This document shows, one piece after another, positions 47,147 to 61,000 of a stretch of 64,000 bases of DNA. The DNA comes from Zoogloea sp. 1C4 (GTDB taxonomy: Bacteria; Pseudomonadota; Gammaproteobacteria; Burkholderiales; Rhodocyclaceae): the NCBI RefSeq assembly GCF_009469605.1, contig NZ_SSXU01000003.1, positions 1 through 64,000 on the forward strand, read 5' to 3'. Position numbers and translations under genes: made by a program. Under the pieces are notes generated by a model, which was not told the origin of the DNA, ran no database searches, and saw nothing but the letters and a program-made list of their open reading frames with translations. Positions within the stretch are counted from its first letter, which is position 1. Every line of letters begins with the position of its first letter.

Positions 47147-47986
47147 TCAGATCAGACGCGACCACACGGGCGTGAGGTCGGGCGGCAGCGGAGGCGCCCG
47201 ACCGAGATCGATCGGGCTGTCTTCCGGGCCATGGAAATCGGAGGCGCGGGAGGCCATCAGGCCAAACTTGCGCGCCATCCGCGCAAAGGCGAGCACCTGC
47301 CCGCCATCGTGGGCGCCGCAGGCAACCTCGACGGCATCGCCGCCCAGCTCGCGAAACTTGTCGAAGAGGATGTCCATCTCGACATGGGACAACCGGTAGC
47401 GGCCCGGGTGGGCGATCACCGCCAGCCCGCCGGCACCCTTGATCCAGCCGACGGCATCCTCCAGCGTCGCCCACACGTGATCCACATAGCCCGGCTTGCC
47501 CCGGGCGAGGTAGTGGAGGAACACGTCATGCACATTCTTGGCGCAACCGGCCTCGACCAGAAAACGCGCAAAGTGCGCCCGACTGATGAGCGCCGGGTTG
47601 CCCACGTAGCGCAGCGCGCCTTCGAGGGCGCCGTGAATGCCGATGCGGTCGAGCTCAGCGGCAATTTTTGCCGCCCGGCCATCACGGCCACTGCGCACCC
47701 GATCAAGCCCGGCGATGAGCGCCGCGTTGGAGGGATCGACGCCCAGGCCGACGATGTGCACCGTCTGGTCCAGCCAAGACACCGACACCTCGACCCCGGG
47801 CACGAATCGCAGCCCCAGCTCGGCCGCGGTGGCGGCAGCCTCGGGCAGACCGAGGAGTTCGTCATGATCGGTGAGGGCGAGCAGATCGACCCCGTTGGCG
47901 TGCGCACGGCGGACCACGGCCGCGGGCGCCAGGGTGCCGTCCGAAGCGGTGGAGTGACAGTGAAGATCAGCGTTGACGGCGTTCAT
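47147..47986 (-). CDS. PHP-domain phosphoesterase, RNase AM / 3',5'-nucleotide phosphatase type
   Basis: 279 residues. PHP metal ligands in DLHCHSTASDG (H9, H11, D16), LTDHDE and HPGRYRLSH, with a final DFHG near residue 252. Relatives (YciV/TrpH) hydrolyse 3',5'-nucleoside bisphosphates and trim 5' ends of RNA. The start overlaps the stop of the upstream hydrolase gene by 4 bases (ATGA). Confidence 0.9.
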   Translation of the reverse strand: MNAVNADLHCHSTASDGTLAPAAVVRRAHANGVDLLALTDHDELLGLPEAAATAAELGLRFVPGVEVSVSWLDQTVHIVGLGVDPSNAALIAGLDRVRSGRDGRAAKIAAELDRIGIHGALEGALRYVGNPALISRAHFARFLVEAGCAKNVHDVFLHYLARGKPGYVDHVWATLEDAVGWIKGAGGLAVIAHPGRYRLSHVEMDILFDKFRELGGDAVEVACGAHDGGQVLAFARMARKFGLMASRASDFHGPEDSPIDLGRAPPLPPDLTPVWSRLI

Positions 47987-48873
47987 GATCCCTTGGACAG
48001 CAGAAAATCCTCGATGATCCGGGCGGTCAGGCCCGGCTGGTCGTGATGCAGGTTGTGGCCGCTGTCGGCCAAGTCCACTTCACGAAAATCCCGGAAGGCG
48101 GCCCGCGCCTCGGCGTGGGCTTCGTCGGTCACGCCGAGCCGGCGGCGCAGGTCAGGCTCGGCCGGCTCGACCCACAGGGTCGGCGCCGTCACCCGTCGCC
48201 ACGCGGCCAGGGCCTCGGCGCGCCGGTACAGCACGGCATTCACGCGGCGATGGGCCGGATCGCCTGCGAGGCGGATACCGCCCTCCCCGTCCGGCTCGCC
48301 CAGGTGCTCGGCGAGAAACGCGGCCTTGCCGGCATCGAGGCGGGGGTTGTCGGCCTGCAGACGGGCGGCCAGCGCGGCGCGGTCCGGGTAGCGCCGGAAG
48401 CCCGCCGGGCGTTCGAGATCATTGAGCCACTTTTCCATCCGGCCGGGAGCGTTCTCCGGCGGGTTGTCGGCAAGCCCAAAGGCGTCCAGCGCCACCAGCC
48501 GCCCAACCCGCGCCGGCCGCACGCCGGCATACAGGCAGGCTACGTTGCCGCCCATGCTGTGACCGACCAGCCGCACCGGATCGACCGGCGAACAGGTGCG
48601 CAGGAGTGCGTCCAGATCGGCCACGTAATCGGGAAACCAGTAGGCGTCGCCGCCGTTCCACTGGCTGAGACCAAAGCCGCGCCAGTCGGGGGCGATCACA
48701 TGCCAGTCTGCCTCGAGGGCATCGACCACAAACTGGAACGACGCCGAGACGTCCATCCAGCCATGCAGCAGGAACACCTTGGGCGCACCTTCCTCACCCC
48801 ATTCGCGGAGGTGGTAGCGCAGGCCGCGAACGTCGAGGTGGCGGCTGCGGGAAGGGCGTCGGATCAGGGTCAT
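47983..48873 (-). CDS. Alpha/beta-fold hydrolase
   Basis: 296 residues. HGWMDVSASF supplies the oxyanion hole, the nucleophile is S106 in VGHSMGGN, and DSGHNLHHD near the end carries the histidine. There is no signal peptide. Substrate unknown; the soluble esterase/epoxide-hydrolase type is likely. First gene of a minus-strand unit that diverges from the glycine cleavage operon. Confidence 0.88.
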   Translation of the reverse strand: MTLIRRPSRSRHLDVRGLRYHLREWGEEGAPKVFLLHGWMDVSASFQFVVDALEADWHVIAPDWRGFGLSQWNGGDAYWFPDYVADLDALLRTCSPVDPVRLVGHSMGGNVACLYAGVRPARVGRLVALDAFGLADNPPENAPGRMEKWLNDLERPAGFRRYPDRAALAARLQADNPRLDAGKAAFLAEHLGEPDGEGGIRLAGDPAHRRVNAVLYRRAEALAAWRRVTAPTLWVEPAEPDLRRRLGVTDEAHAEARAAFRDFREVDLADSGHNLHHDQPGLTARIIEDFLLSKGS

Positions 48874-48894
48874 CCCTAGAAGTTTAGCAGACCC

Positions 48895-48923
48895 TTGCCG
48901 TAGGCCATGCCCGGTGGTAAGGT
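48895..48923 (+). promoter_or_regulatory. Likely sigma-70 promoter of the gcvTHP operon
   Basis: TTGCCG (48895-48900) and TAAGGT (48918-48923) are 17 bases apart, just upstream of the riboswitch. The match is moderate. Confidence 0.55.
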
Positions 48924-48931
48924 GCGCGCCG

Positions 48932-49138
48932 TCGTGTGGGAGAGTGTTCGCGCAGCTGCTGCGAACCGCCGAAGGCGCAACCCCCGGAACCGCTCAGGCA
49001 AAAGGACCGCCGACGAATCAACAATCTGGAGAGTGATGCCGCCCGTTATCCGTGCCAGCCACGGCCGGCCGCATCCACCGAAGGGGCACGCTGCCGGCAC
49101 CGTTCGCCGCTGCAATCTCTCAGGTACAAAGGACAGAT
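48932..49138 (+). ncRNA. Tandem glycine riboswitch
   Basis: Two consecutive glycine aptamers. The first (about 48932-49016) has GGGAGAGTG, GCCGAAGGCGCAA and CTCAGGCAAAAGGACCG. The second (about 49024-49138) has CTGGAGAGTG, ACCGAAGGGGCA and CTCTCAGGTACAAAGGACAG. The linker between them is under 15 bases, the usual tandem arrangement. It senses glycine and switches on the glycine cleavage operon gcvT-gcvH-gcvP downstream. Confidence 0.95.
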
Positions 49139-49181
49139 GGGGCCGACGCGATTTCCGAATCGCGTCGGCCCCATTGCTTTT
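49139..49181 (+). terminator. Expression-platform terminator behind the glycine riboswitch
   Basis: A perfect 15-bp stem, GGGGCCGACGCGATT / AATCGCGTCGGCCCC, with a TCCG tetraloop (49139-49172) and a tail ATTGCTTTT. It lies between the second aptamer and gcvT, so glycine binding probably controls read-through. Its first Gs overlap the end of the aptamer, giving a means of competition. Confidence 0.85.
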
Positions 49182-49214
49182 CTACACTGGAACGATTGCC
49201 CACCGGAGAACACG

Positions 49215-50297
49215 ATGACCCAGCGCACCCTTCTTCACGCCACCCACGTCGCCGCAGGCGCCCGCATGGTCGATTTCGCCGGCTGGGACATGCCGGTGAA
49301 CTACGGCTCCCAGATCGAGGAACACCACGCCGTCCGCCGCGACGCCGGCATGTTCGACGTCTCCCACATGCTCGCGCTGGATCTCGTCGGCAGCGGCGCC
49401 AAGGCCTTCCTGCGCGGCCTGATCGCCAACGACGTGGCCAAGCTCACCGAGCCGGGCAAGGCGCTCTACAGCTGCATGCTCAACCCCGAAGGCGGCGTGA
49501 TCGACGACCTGATCGTCTATTTCCTCTCCGACACCGAATACCGGGTGGTCGTCAATGCCGGCACCGCCGACAAGGACGTGGCCTGGATGCAGCAGCAGCT
49601 CGCCGCCACCGGCCTCGCCGCCACCCTCACGCCCCGCCGTGATCTGGCGATGATCGCCGTCCAGGGCCCGAACGCCCGCGCCAAGACCTGGGCCGCCATC
49701 CCGGGCTCCGAAGCCGCCTCGGCCGGCCTCAAGATCTTCCAGGCCGCCGCCTTTGGCGACATGTTCATCGCCCGCACCGGCTACACCGGCGAAGACGGCT
49801 TCGAGCTCACCCTGCCGGCCGATCAGGCCGCCGCCACCTGGGACGCCCTCGTCGTCGCCGGCGTCAAGCCCTGCGGCCTCGGTGCCCGCGATACCCTGCG
49901 CCTCGAAGCCGGCATGGCCCTCTACGGCAACGACATGGACGAGACCGTCTCGCCGCTCAATGCCGGCCTCGCCTGGACGATCGATTTCAAGGACGCCAGC
50001 CGCGACTTCATCGGCAAGGCCGCGCTGCAGGCCAACCCGGCCAGCCAGCAGGTCCTCGGCCTCGTGCTCGAAGACAAGGGCGTGCTGCGCGCCCACCAGC
50101 ATGTCTTCACCGCCCAGGGCGAAGGTGAGACCACCAGCGGCACCTTTTCGCCGACCCTCGAAAAGGCCATCGCCATGGCCCGCCTGCCCCTGGGCGTTGC
50201 GCCCGGCGATGCCGTCGAGGTGGACATCCGCGGCAAGCGCCTCAAGGCCCGGGTGGTTAAAGCCTCTTTCGTCCGTAACGGCAAACCCCTAATCTGA
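49215..50297 (+). CDS. gcvT: Aminomethyltransferase (glycine cleavage system T protein)
   Basis: 360 residues from the ATG preceded by CCGGAGAACACG; longer in-frame readings run into the riboswitch and are not coding. Tetrahydrofolate-dependent T protein: [63 protein letters not shown]. It releases ammonia and makes methylene-THF from the aminomethyl-lipoyl arm of GcvH. Part of gcvT-gcvH-gcvP. Confidence 0.97.
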   Translation: MTQRTLLHATHVAAGARMVDFAGWDMPVNYGSQIEEHHAVRRDAGMFDVSHMLALDLVGSGAKAFLRGLIANDVAKLTEPGKALYSCMLNPEGGVIDDLIVYFLSDTEYRVVVNAGTADKDVAWMQQQLAATGLAATLTPRRDLAMIAVQGPNARAKTWAAIPGSEAASAGLKIFQAAAFGDMFIARTGYTGEDGFELTLPADQAAATWDALVVAGVKPCGLGARDTLRLEAGMALYGNDMDETVSPLNAGLAWTIDFKDASRDFIGKAALQANPASQQVLGLVLEDKGVLRAHQHVFTAQGEGETTSGTFSPTLEKAIAMARLPLGVAPGDAVEVDIRGKRLKARVVKASFVRNGKPLI

Positions 50298-50348
50298 TGC
50301 GTCCCGCATTGCTGCGCCTTCAACCATTCTGACCAAGGAAATCTCACC

Positions 50349-50726
50349 ATGACGACCCCCTCCGAACTGCGCTACACCGAATCCCACGAATGGGTCCGCC
50401 TTGAGGCTGACGGCACCGTCACCGTCGGCATCACCGACCACGCCCAGCAAGCCCTCGGCGACGTGGTCTTCCTCGAGCTGCCCGAAGCCGGCCGCGTCGT
50501 CACCGCCGGCGAGAGCATCGCGGTGATCGAATCGGTCAAGGCCGCCTCCGACATCTACGCTCCGGTGGCCGGCGAGATCATCGCCAACAACCAGGAAGCC
50601 GTCGACGCGCCGGAATCCGTCAATGCCGACGCCTACGCCGCCTGGCTGTTCAAGATCAAGCCGGCCAACGCCGCCGACGTGTCCGCCCTGCTCGACGCCG
50701 CCGGCTACGAAGCCGCCATCGGCTAA
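50349..50726 (+). CDS. gcvH: Glycine cleavage system H protein
   Basis: 125 residues, normal length. Lipoylated lysine K64 in [24 protein letters not shown] at the start is typical. Shuttles the aminomethyl group between P, T and L proteins. Ribosome-binding site AAGGAAATCTCACC. Confidence 0.97.
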   Translation: MTTPSELRYTESHEWVRLEADGTVTVGITDHAQQALGDVVFLELPEAGRVVTAGESIAVIESVKAASDIYAPVAGEIIANNQEAVDAPESVNADAYAAWLFKIKPANAADVSALLDAAGYEAAIG

Positions 50727-50828
50727 GTCGCAGCCCGGATCGGGAGCGTGCCCCTGGCGCGCCCCGATCCACCCGCTGCCGCTTGTCATTGCTGTAACCC
50801 TTGCCGTAACCCAACCCGAGTTTTCCCC

Positions 50829-53720
<2,892 letters not shown>

Positions 53721-53733
53721 TCTGCCAAGGCAT

Positions 53734-53770
53734 AAAAAAGCCCGGGGTCTTCTGGACCTCGGGCTTTTTT
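53734..53770. terminator. Bidirectional terminator between gcvP and the protease gene
   Basis: AAAAAAGCCCG (53734-53744) and CGGGCTTTTTT (53760-53770) form an 11-bp stem with A/T runs on both outer sides, giving U tails to both transcripts. Confidence 0.92.
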
Positions 53771-53802
53771 ACGTCGGTACGGCACGCTTGGCGTGGAGTG
53801 GC

Positions 53803-54567
53803 TCAGGGCGTGAGCAACGTCTTCACAAAGGCGGCGGGAATCGCGTAGGAGATGCCCGACGGCGAGGTCACGGCCGACTCCTTGCCGCCCTTGATGAACA
53901 CCATGCTGAGCACGCCCAACACCTCGCCGGAGGTGGCATCGAACATCGGGCTGCCGCTGTTGCCCGGGTAAGAGATGAGATCGAGCTGGATCACCGAGTA
54001 ACCACCCGCCGCCAGACGACGCACAGCCGCGCCATCCAGCTGCTTCGCGGTGGAAACCGGCTGGCCGATCGGGGTGATCGCCGAGACGATGCCCTTGTGG
54101 GTCACCGGCACGATGCCGATGCTGCCCCCGAGGGGAAAGCCGGTCACGGCCACGTCCTGCCCGTCGCGCACGGTGCTGGAATCCCCCAACCGTAACGCCG
54201 GCATCGGCGGCCCGTCGAAACGCAACACCGCCAGATCGTGATCGAGATCGATCGACTCCTTGGTGATCGGCCGGGCCGTGACCCGTCCCGCACCGGATAG
54301 TGCCATCACCAGCTTCTCGTCATCGCCCAGATCGGGCATGCCGACCACGTGGGCGTTGGTCACCACCTGATTACCGTTTCCAGCCACAAAACCTGTACCC
54401 AGAAACCGGAAACGAGGGTTGCGCGTGGGCGACAGCGTACCGATCGCCACTATCGAGCGCTTGACCGACGCCACGGTATCGGGGAAGTCAGCCCTTGCCG
54501 GCGGAGCAACGACACAGGCGAGCGCCATCACCCCGGACATCAGCGAACGGGAAAATCGGAAACCCAT
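53803..54567 (-). CDS. Trypsin-like (HtrA-type) serine protease, exported
   Basis: 254 residues from the ATG at 54567, preceded by GAGGTGAGCCC. Signal peptide about 1-26 (ending ARA). Chymotrypsin fold with the triad H73 (TNAHVVG), D111 (HDLAVLRF) and S204 (YPGNSGSPMF), all present. It has no PDZ domain, unlike DegP/DegS. The GTG three codons upstream is less likely. It follows the transglycosylase gene by 14 bases and is probably cotranscribed. Confidence 0.9.
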   Translation of the reverse strand: MGFRFSRSLMSGVMALACVVAPPARADFPDTVASVKRSIVAIGTLSPTRNPRFRFLGTGFVAGNGNQVVTNAHVVGMPDLGDDEKLVMALSGAGRVTARPITKESIDLDHDLAVLRFDGPPMPALRLGDSSTVRDGQDVAVTGFPLGGSIGIVPVTHKGIVSAITPIGQPVSTAKQLDGAAVRRLAAGGYSVIQLDLISYPGNSGSPMFDATSGEVLGVLSMVFIKGGKESAVTSPSGISYAIPAAFVKTLLTP

Positions 54568-54580
54568 CGGGCTCACCTCA

Positions 54581-55498
54581 CTAATTGACGGCCTTGATCG
54601 CAGAGAGCGCAGGCGATGCGTTTACGAGTCGCGCATCGAAGGGATGTTCCGTCCGCGGGAAGAATTCGAGGATGCGTCGGACGTAAGCCTGGGTTTCCTT
54701 GTACGGGGGCACGCCCCGATAGCGGTCCACCGCGCCTTCACCGGCGTTATAGCCGGCCACGGCCAGCGCCACATTGCCCCGGTAGTAGGCCAGCAGCCAG
54801 CGCAGGTAGGCAAGCCCGCCCTTGATGTTCTCCACCGGGTCGTAGCTGTCCTTGACGTTGAAACGGCTGGCCGTCTCGGGGATCAGCTGCATCACGCCCA
54901 TCGCGTTCTTGGGCGACAGGGCATTGGAATCGAAATTGGACTCGGTCGTCGCGATGGCCAGCGCCAGCCGCGGCTCGATCGAGAAACGCGGGGCGAGCGT
55001 GGTGATCAGCTCGACCATCTTCTTCTTGCGCTCGGGCAGCGACGCCAGATACTTTCGGGAATCCCAGTTGTCGCGAATCGAGAACGCCCACTCAACGCTG
55101 TGCGCCTTCAGGCATTCGGGCACCGCGCCGGTGTAGTCGCCGGCAACCCGGCGAGCCTTGCCGGCGCCTTCGTGCCCCTTGAACACCGCCATCTCGAACA
55201 GCGTCGCGGCGATCCCGTCGTCCCGGGGCACGCCGCGGCCATTCGCGTACATCCAGCCCAGGCTGTACATCGCCTCGGCACTGCCCGAACGGACCGCCTC
55301 GCAATAAAGCTCGGCCGCCCTTTCGGGATCACGGGGGGCGCCTTCACCGTGCTCGAAGGCCAGCGCCTGCTCGACGATCTGCCGGGCATCGGTGGCCTGT
55401 GCTTCGAACTTCGGCTCGGCCGCCTGCACGACGCGCGCCCCGCCTGCCAGGCTCGCACCCAGAAGGACGATGGAAAGCAGCTGCTTCACGCGCGTCAT
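54581..55498 (-). CDS. Lytic transglycosylase with Sel1-like repeats
   Basis: 305 residues from the ATG at 55498. Signal peptide about 1-27 (VVQAA). Two or so Sel1/TPR-like repeats (about 45-105, AELYCEAVRSGSAEAMYSLGWMYANG region) precede a soluble lytic transglycosylase domain with catalytic E186 (ATTESNFDSN), GVMQLIPETA and AGYNAGEGAVDRY. It cleaves peptidoglycan, probably at an envelope assembly site. Longer in-frame readings through the upstream gene are spurious. The start is 15 bases after the sugar dehydrogenase stop. Confidence 0.9.
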   Translation of the reverse strand: MTRVKQLLSIVLLGASLAGGARVVQAAEPKFEAQATDARQIVEQALAFEHGEGAPRDPERAAELYCEAVRSGSAEAMYSLGWMYANGRGVPRDDGIAATLFEMAVFKGHEGAGKARRVAGDYTGAVPECLKAHSVEWAFSIRDNWDSRKYLASLPERKKKMVELITTLAPRFSIEPRLALAIATTESNFDSNALSPKNAMGVMQLIPETASRFNVKDSYDPVENIKGGLAYLRWLLAYYRGNVALAVAGYNAGEGAVDRYRGVPPYKETQAYVRRILEFFPRTEHPFDARLVNASPALSAIKAVN

Positions 55499-55512
55499 GT
55501 CCCGGGGCCCGC

Positions 55513-56793
<1,281 letters not shown>

Positions 56794-56827
56794 TTCAGAG
56801 ATCCTGATAACGAATGTGAAGACTTGA

Positions 56828-59617
56828 TCAGAGGGTCGCGCGGATCTTTTCGATCTCGGCGGCAACCGGGGATTTTTCGGGGGCGCTGCGCTGGGCTTCG
56901 TCCAGCTCCTTGCGGGCACCGTCCTTGTCGCCGCTCTTGATGAGGGCACGGGCAAGGTTGATGCGCAGCTGCGGCAGCTTGGGCCCGAGGCTCACGGCCT
57001 TCTTCAGCGTCTCGATGCCCTTGGCGGTGTTGCCGCTGTCCATCAACAGCGTGCCGAGGGTGTCGAGCACCACCGGGCTGTTGGGGGCCAGGGACACGGC
57101 CTGCTCGGCCACGCTGACGGCGCTCTTGTCGTTGAGCTTGCCCAGCGCCCACGCCAGGTTGTTAAGCAGCATGGCGTTCTTGGGCGCCATCTCGAGCATC
57201 TGGCGATACTGCTGGACGGCCGATTCGTACTTCTGCTCGGACAGGCTGCGCTCGGCGAGGTAGGTGCGGATGACCATATCCTTCGGATTGGCCTTGACCC
57301 AATCGGACACCAGCTTCGCCGCTTCCTGCTCCTGGCCGGCGGCGAGCCGCGCGGAATGCACGCGGATCAGCGACTGCGGGCTCTTGTCGCGCTTGAAGGC
57401 TTCGGAGTACGGCCCGACGGCATCGGCAGACTTGCCCATGGCGGAGAGGGCCTCGCCTTCGAGCAGGAAACCGACCGACGATTCGCCGTGCTGCTTCTGC
57501 ACGTCCCTGGCCACTGCAATCGCCGCGTCGCCACGCTTGCTCTGGAGCAGCAGCGAGATCAGGCGCTGCTGGGCTTCGACGGCATCGGGCTTGAGCGCCA
57601 GGGCCTTGCGCAGGCTCTGCTCGGCACTGGCGAAATCCTTGGCCGCAACCTGCAGGTCGGACATGGCCACCAGCGGGGCTACCGAATTGGGCATGCGGGA
57701 GCTCAGCTTGCCGAAGGTCGTGAGGGCCTGTTGGTTCTCGCCGGCGGCCACCTGGGCGCGGGCAAGGAGTTCAAGCAGGGCCGGATCGTCCGGCGAGCCT
57801 GCCTGGGCTTCCTGGGCCAGCAGCAGCGCGCGCTTGGTGTCACCCGACTGCGCCAGCATCGCCACCAGCGCGGTGCGGATCGGCAGCGAGGTCGGCACGG
57901 CGGTCAGGCCCTTTTCGAGCAACGCCTGGATGTCCTTGTTCTGACCACCGGTCATGGCCTGGAGTTCGGCGTACTGCATGTAGCCCTGGGCCACCTTCGG
58001 GTTGGCGGCAACGAAGGTCTCGAAGCGCTTGCGGGCCGCATCGATGTTCTTGTCGGCCATGTCGAGGCGGGCAAGGTTGCTCACCGCCGGCAGGAAGTCC
58101 GGACGCAGTTCGAGCGCCTTTTCGAAGGCCTTGCGGGCACCGGCCGTATCCTTGCTGGCGAGCAGCACGCCGCCCTTCATGTTGTAGGTGACGGGATCGT
58201 TCGGCTTCTTCTTCTCGAGGGTCTGAACTGCGGCAACCGCCTTGGCCACTTCGTTGCGGCGCAGGTGGGCCATGATCAGGGTGATGTCGGCCTGGATGTT
58301 GTCCGGGTCGAGGGCAGACGCGGCTTCCAGATCCTGGAAGGCCTGGTCGGCTTCGCCGCCGACAAGGCGCGAGACGCCGAGACGGGTGCGGTACTGGGCG
58401 TTCTTCGGATCAGCCTGGGTGGCGCGCTGGAAATATTGCTCGGAACGGTTGAAGTCACCGTTCATCGCATAGACCTGACCGGCGAGGTTGAGCACGGCGA
58501 CGTCCTCGACCTTGTCCTTCAGCAGCGGCTGGAGCGCTTCGAGGGCGCGGGACGGCTCACGCGTGCCGATGTAGGCGGTCACGAGCAGGCGGCGGGCCAT
58601 CTGCAGATTGGGGGCGCGCTCGATGACCTTCTTGGCGTTTTCCTGGGCCTGGACGAAATCCTGGCGCTGCAGTTGCAGGGTGGTCGCCAGCAGGAGAGCC
58701 GGGATGTAGTCGGGGGCCACGCGCAGCACCTGCTGCACGCCGTCGTAGGCTTCCTTCGCCTTGCCGCTGCGCAGATTGATGTAGGACTGCAGGTAGACCG
58801 CCATCGGGTGACCGCCGAGGGCCTTGCGCATCTCGGTCACCTTGGCCTGGGCCAGGTCGACCTTGTTCTGGCGCAGCAGCACCGAGATGAGGTTCTGGTA
58901 AGCACCCACATCGGTGGGCTTGGCGGCAATCACCGCCTCGAAGGCCGGGATCGCTTCTTCGACGCGGCCCATGGTCAGCAGCAGGTCACCGCGCAGGGAG
59001 TGGGCTTCGGGCAGGGTCGGCGCATCCTTCAGCACCGCATCCACATCGACCAGCGCGCCGTCGAAGTCGCGGCCGATCGCCCGCAGGCGGGCCAGGCCCA
59101 CACGGGCGAGCGGGTAGTTGGCCGATTCGCGCAGGGCCGAATTGAAGGCTTCGCGGGCCTCGTCGATCTTGCCCTTGCCGATCAGGTTGGTGCCCTGCAT
59201 GGTGAGGATGGCAGCCCGGCTCTCGGGCTTCTCGAGCCGACGGTTGGCGAGCTCGGTGGCGATTTTGTCACCCTGGCCGGTGGCGACCAGCGCCTTGGCC
59301 AGCAGCGGCACGACTTCATCGGGCGAATAGCCGGCATCCAGCGCGCGGCTCAGTTCCTTTTCGGCACCGGCGTAGTCGCCCTGCTCGTAGTTGATCTTGC
59401 CCAGCAGGAAACGGGCTTCGCCGAGGTTGGCATCTTTCTGGAGCGCGTTCTTGAGCTGGATCGACGCCGCGTTACGATCGTTCTTGGCGATGTATTCCTT
59501 GGCGGACGTGACCATGGACTCGGTACTTGCACCGCATGCAGCCAGAAGGAAGGCGCAAAGGGTGCTGATGGCAGCATTCCGCACGGTACGGCGTTGATTT
59601 TGAACACGCATTAGCAT
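56828..59617 (-). CDS. prsT: PEP-CTERM/XrtA system TPR-repeat lipoprotein PrsT
   Basis: 929 residues from the ATG with AAGGAACC immediately upstream. Lipobox LAAC with C28. The rest is about 20 tetratricopeptide repeats. PrsT is the giant TPR lipoprotein that accompanies XrtA exosortase systems and exopolysaccharide export. Its start overlaps the end of prsR region closely (12 bases), so the two are cotranscribed. The alternative GTG at 59632 would overlap prsR. Confidence 0.92.
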   Translation of the reverse strand: MLMRVQNQRRTVRNAAISTLCAFLLAACGASTESMVTSAKEYIAKNDRNAASIQLKNALQKDANLGEARFLLGKINYEQGDYAGAEKELSRALDAGYSPDEVVPLLAKALVATGQGDKIATELANRRLEKPESRAAILTMQGTNLIGKGKIDEAREAFNSALRESANYPLARVGLARLRAIGRDFDGALVDVDAVLKDAPTLPEAHSLRGDLLLTMGRVEEAIPAFEAVIAAKPTDVGAYQNLISVLLRQNKVDLAQAKVTEMRKALGGHPMAVYLQSYINLRSGKAKEAYDGVQQVLRVAPDYIPALLLATTLQLQRQDFVQAQENAKKVIERAPNLQMARRLLVTAYIGTREPSRALEALQPLLKDKVEDVAVLNLAGQVYAMNGDFNRSEQYFQRATQADPKNAQYRTRLGVSRLVGGEADQAFQDLEAASALDPDNIQADITLIMAHLRRNEVAKAVAAVQTLEKKKPNDPVTYNMKGGVLLASKDTAGARKAFEKALELRPDFLPAVSNLARLDMADKNIDAARKRFETFVAANPKVAQGYMQYAELQAMTGGQNKDIQALLEKGLTAVPTSLPIRTALVAMLAQSGDTKRALLLAQEAQAGSPDDPALLELLARAQVAAGENQQALTTFGKLSSRMPNSVAPLVAMSDLQVAAKDFASAEQSLRKALALKPDAVEAQQRLISLLLQSKRGDAAIAVARDVQKQHGESSVGFLLEGEALSAMGKSADAVGPYSEAFKRDKSPQSLIRVHSARLAAGQEQEAAKLVSDWVKANPKDMVIRTYLAERSLSEQKYESAVQQYRQMLEMAPKNAMLLNNLAWALGKLNDKSAVSVAEQAVSLAPNSPVVLDTLGTLLMDSGNTAKGIETLKKAVSLGPKLPQLRINLARALIKSGDKDGARKELDEAQRSAPEKSPVAAEIEKIRATL

Positions 59618-59628
59618 GGTTCCTTGAG

Positions 59629-60996
59629 TCACGTTGAAGTCTCTTTCTTGATTCCGAACCGGTTCATCAGATCGTAGAGCGTCGGACGGCTGATTCCCAG
59701 CACCTCCGCCGCCCTGGCCACGTTGCCATTGACCCGGGCCATCACCCTCACCACCGCACGTCGTTCGGCTTCCTCGCGGACGACACGCAGGTTGAGGGCT
59801 TCCAGTTCTTCGTCGGGATTGACGTCAAGGCCGATGTCCTCGGCCGTGATGCAGTTGCCGTCGGCCATGATGACCGCGCGCTTGATCGCGTTCTCGAGCT
59901 CACGGATGTTACCCGGCCAGCGATGGGTTTCGATGCTGTGGACGGCGTCGTCCGTGAGGGTCATCGCACCACGCCCGTGATCGCCCGCGAAACGCTGGAC
60001 GAAGGCGTGGGCCAGCAACACCGCGTCGCCGTCCCGGTCGCGCAGGGCCGGGATATCGACCACGATCTCGGCGAGGCGGTAGTAAAGGTCTTCCCGGAAA
60101 CGGCCGGCCTGGATCAGGCCCTTCACGTCCTGGTGGGTGGCGCAGATGATGCGAACATCCACGGGGATTTCCTCGCGCCCGCCGATGCGCTCGATCACCC
60201 GCTCCTGCAGGAAGCGCAGCAGCTTGGCCTGCAGCGGCATCGGCAGATCGCCGATTTCGTCGAGGAACAGCGTGCCCTTGTTGGCCACTTCGATCTTGCC
60301 GAGGGTCTGCTTGACCGCGCCGGTGAAGGCGCCCTTCTCGTAGCCGAAGAGTTCGGATTCGAGGAGGTTTTCGGGAATCGCCGCACAGTTGATCGCCACG
60401 AAGCGCTCGTTGCGCCGGGGCGACAGCTCATGCAGGCCGCGGGCCAGCACTTCCTTGCCGGTTCCGCTTTCTCCCAGCAGCATGGCCGTGACGTTGGCGG
60501 AAGCCACGCGCTCGATGAGGCGGCACACCTTGAGCATGCCCGCGTCGCGGGTGATGAGACCCGACAGGGCGCTGCCCTGCTGGATCTTCAGGCGGCGGTT
60601 GTCCTGCTGCAGATCGTAGAGGCGCAGCGCGCGATCGAGGGTGAGCGCCAGCAGCTCGGGCTCGAAGGGCTTGGCGAAGAAATCGTAGGCACCCATGCCC
60701 ACCGCACGCACGGCGTTCTCGCGGTCGTGCTGCCCGGTGAGGACAACCACCTTGGTGTCGGGGGCCAGCGCGAGGATTTCGCCCAGCAGCTTGAAGCCTT
60801 CCGTCACGTCGTCCGGCGCGGGCGGCAGACCCAGGTCCATCGTCACGACGGCAGGTTCGTAGCGCCTCAGCTGCGCAATGGCCTCTTCACGATTGTTGGC
60901 AACCACCGTCTCGTACTGATCGAAGGCCCAGCGCATCTGTTTCTGAAGCGCCGGATCATCCTCGACGATCAGCAAAGTCCTGCGTTTATCAGTCAT
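59629..60996 (-). CDS. prsR: PEP-CTERM-box response regulator PrsR (sigma-54-dependent)
   Basis: 455 residues. Receiver domain with D54 ([10 protein letters not shown]), AAA+ sigma-54 activator domain with Walker A GESGTGKE (175-182), GAFTGA (222-227) and FLDEIGDLP, and a Fis-type helix-turn-helix ([20 protein letters not shown]) at the end. PrsR turns on sigma-54 promoters of PEP-CTERM protein genes in relatives such as Zoogloea. The kinase PrsK is the next gene upstream, 4 bases away. Confidence 0.95.
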   Translation of the reverse strand: MTDKRRTLLIVEDDPALQKQMRWAFDQYETVVANNREEAIAQLRRYEPAVVTMDLGLPPAPDDVTEGFKLLGEILALAPDTKVVVLTGQHDRENAVRAVGMGAYDFFAKPFEPELLALTLDRALRLYDLQQDNRRLKIQQGSALSGLITRDAGMLKVCRLIERVASANVTAMLLGESGTGKEVLARGLHELSPRRNERFVAINCAAIPENLLESELFGYEKGAFTGAVKQTLGKIEVANKGTLFLDEIGDLPMPLQAKLLRFLQERVIERIGGREEIPVDVRIICATHQDVKGLIQAGRFREDLYYRLAEIVVDIPALRDRDGDAVLLAHAFVQRFAGDHGRGAMTLTDDAVHSIETHRWPGNIRELENAIKRAVIMADGNCITAEDIGLDVNPDEELEALNLRVVREEAERRAVVRVMARVNGNVARAAEVLGISRPTLYDLMNRFGIKKETST

Positions 60997-61000
60997 ATCC

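Noticed and set aside
48936-49214. In-frame N-terminal extension of gcvT of about 93 codons
   Set aside because: The stretch is the glycine riboswitch and its terminator; the GcvT family starts at the ATG at 49215 with a good ribosome-binding site.
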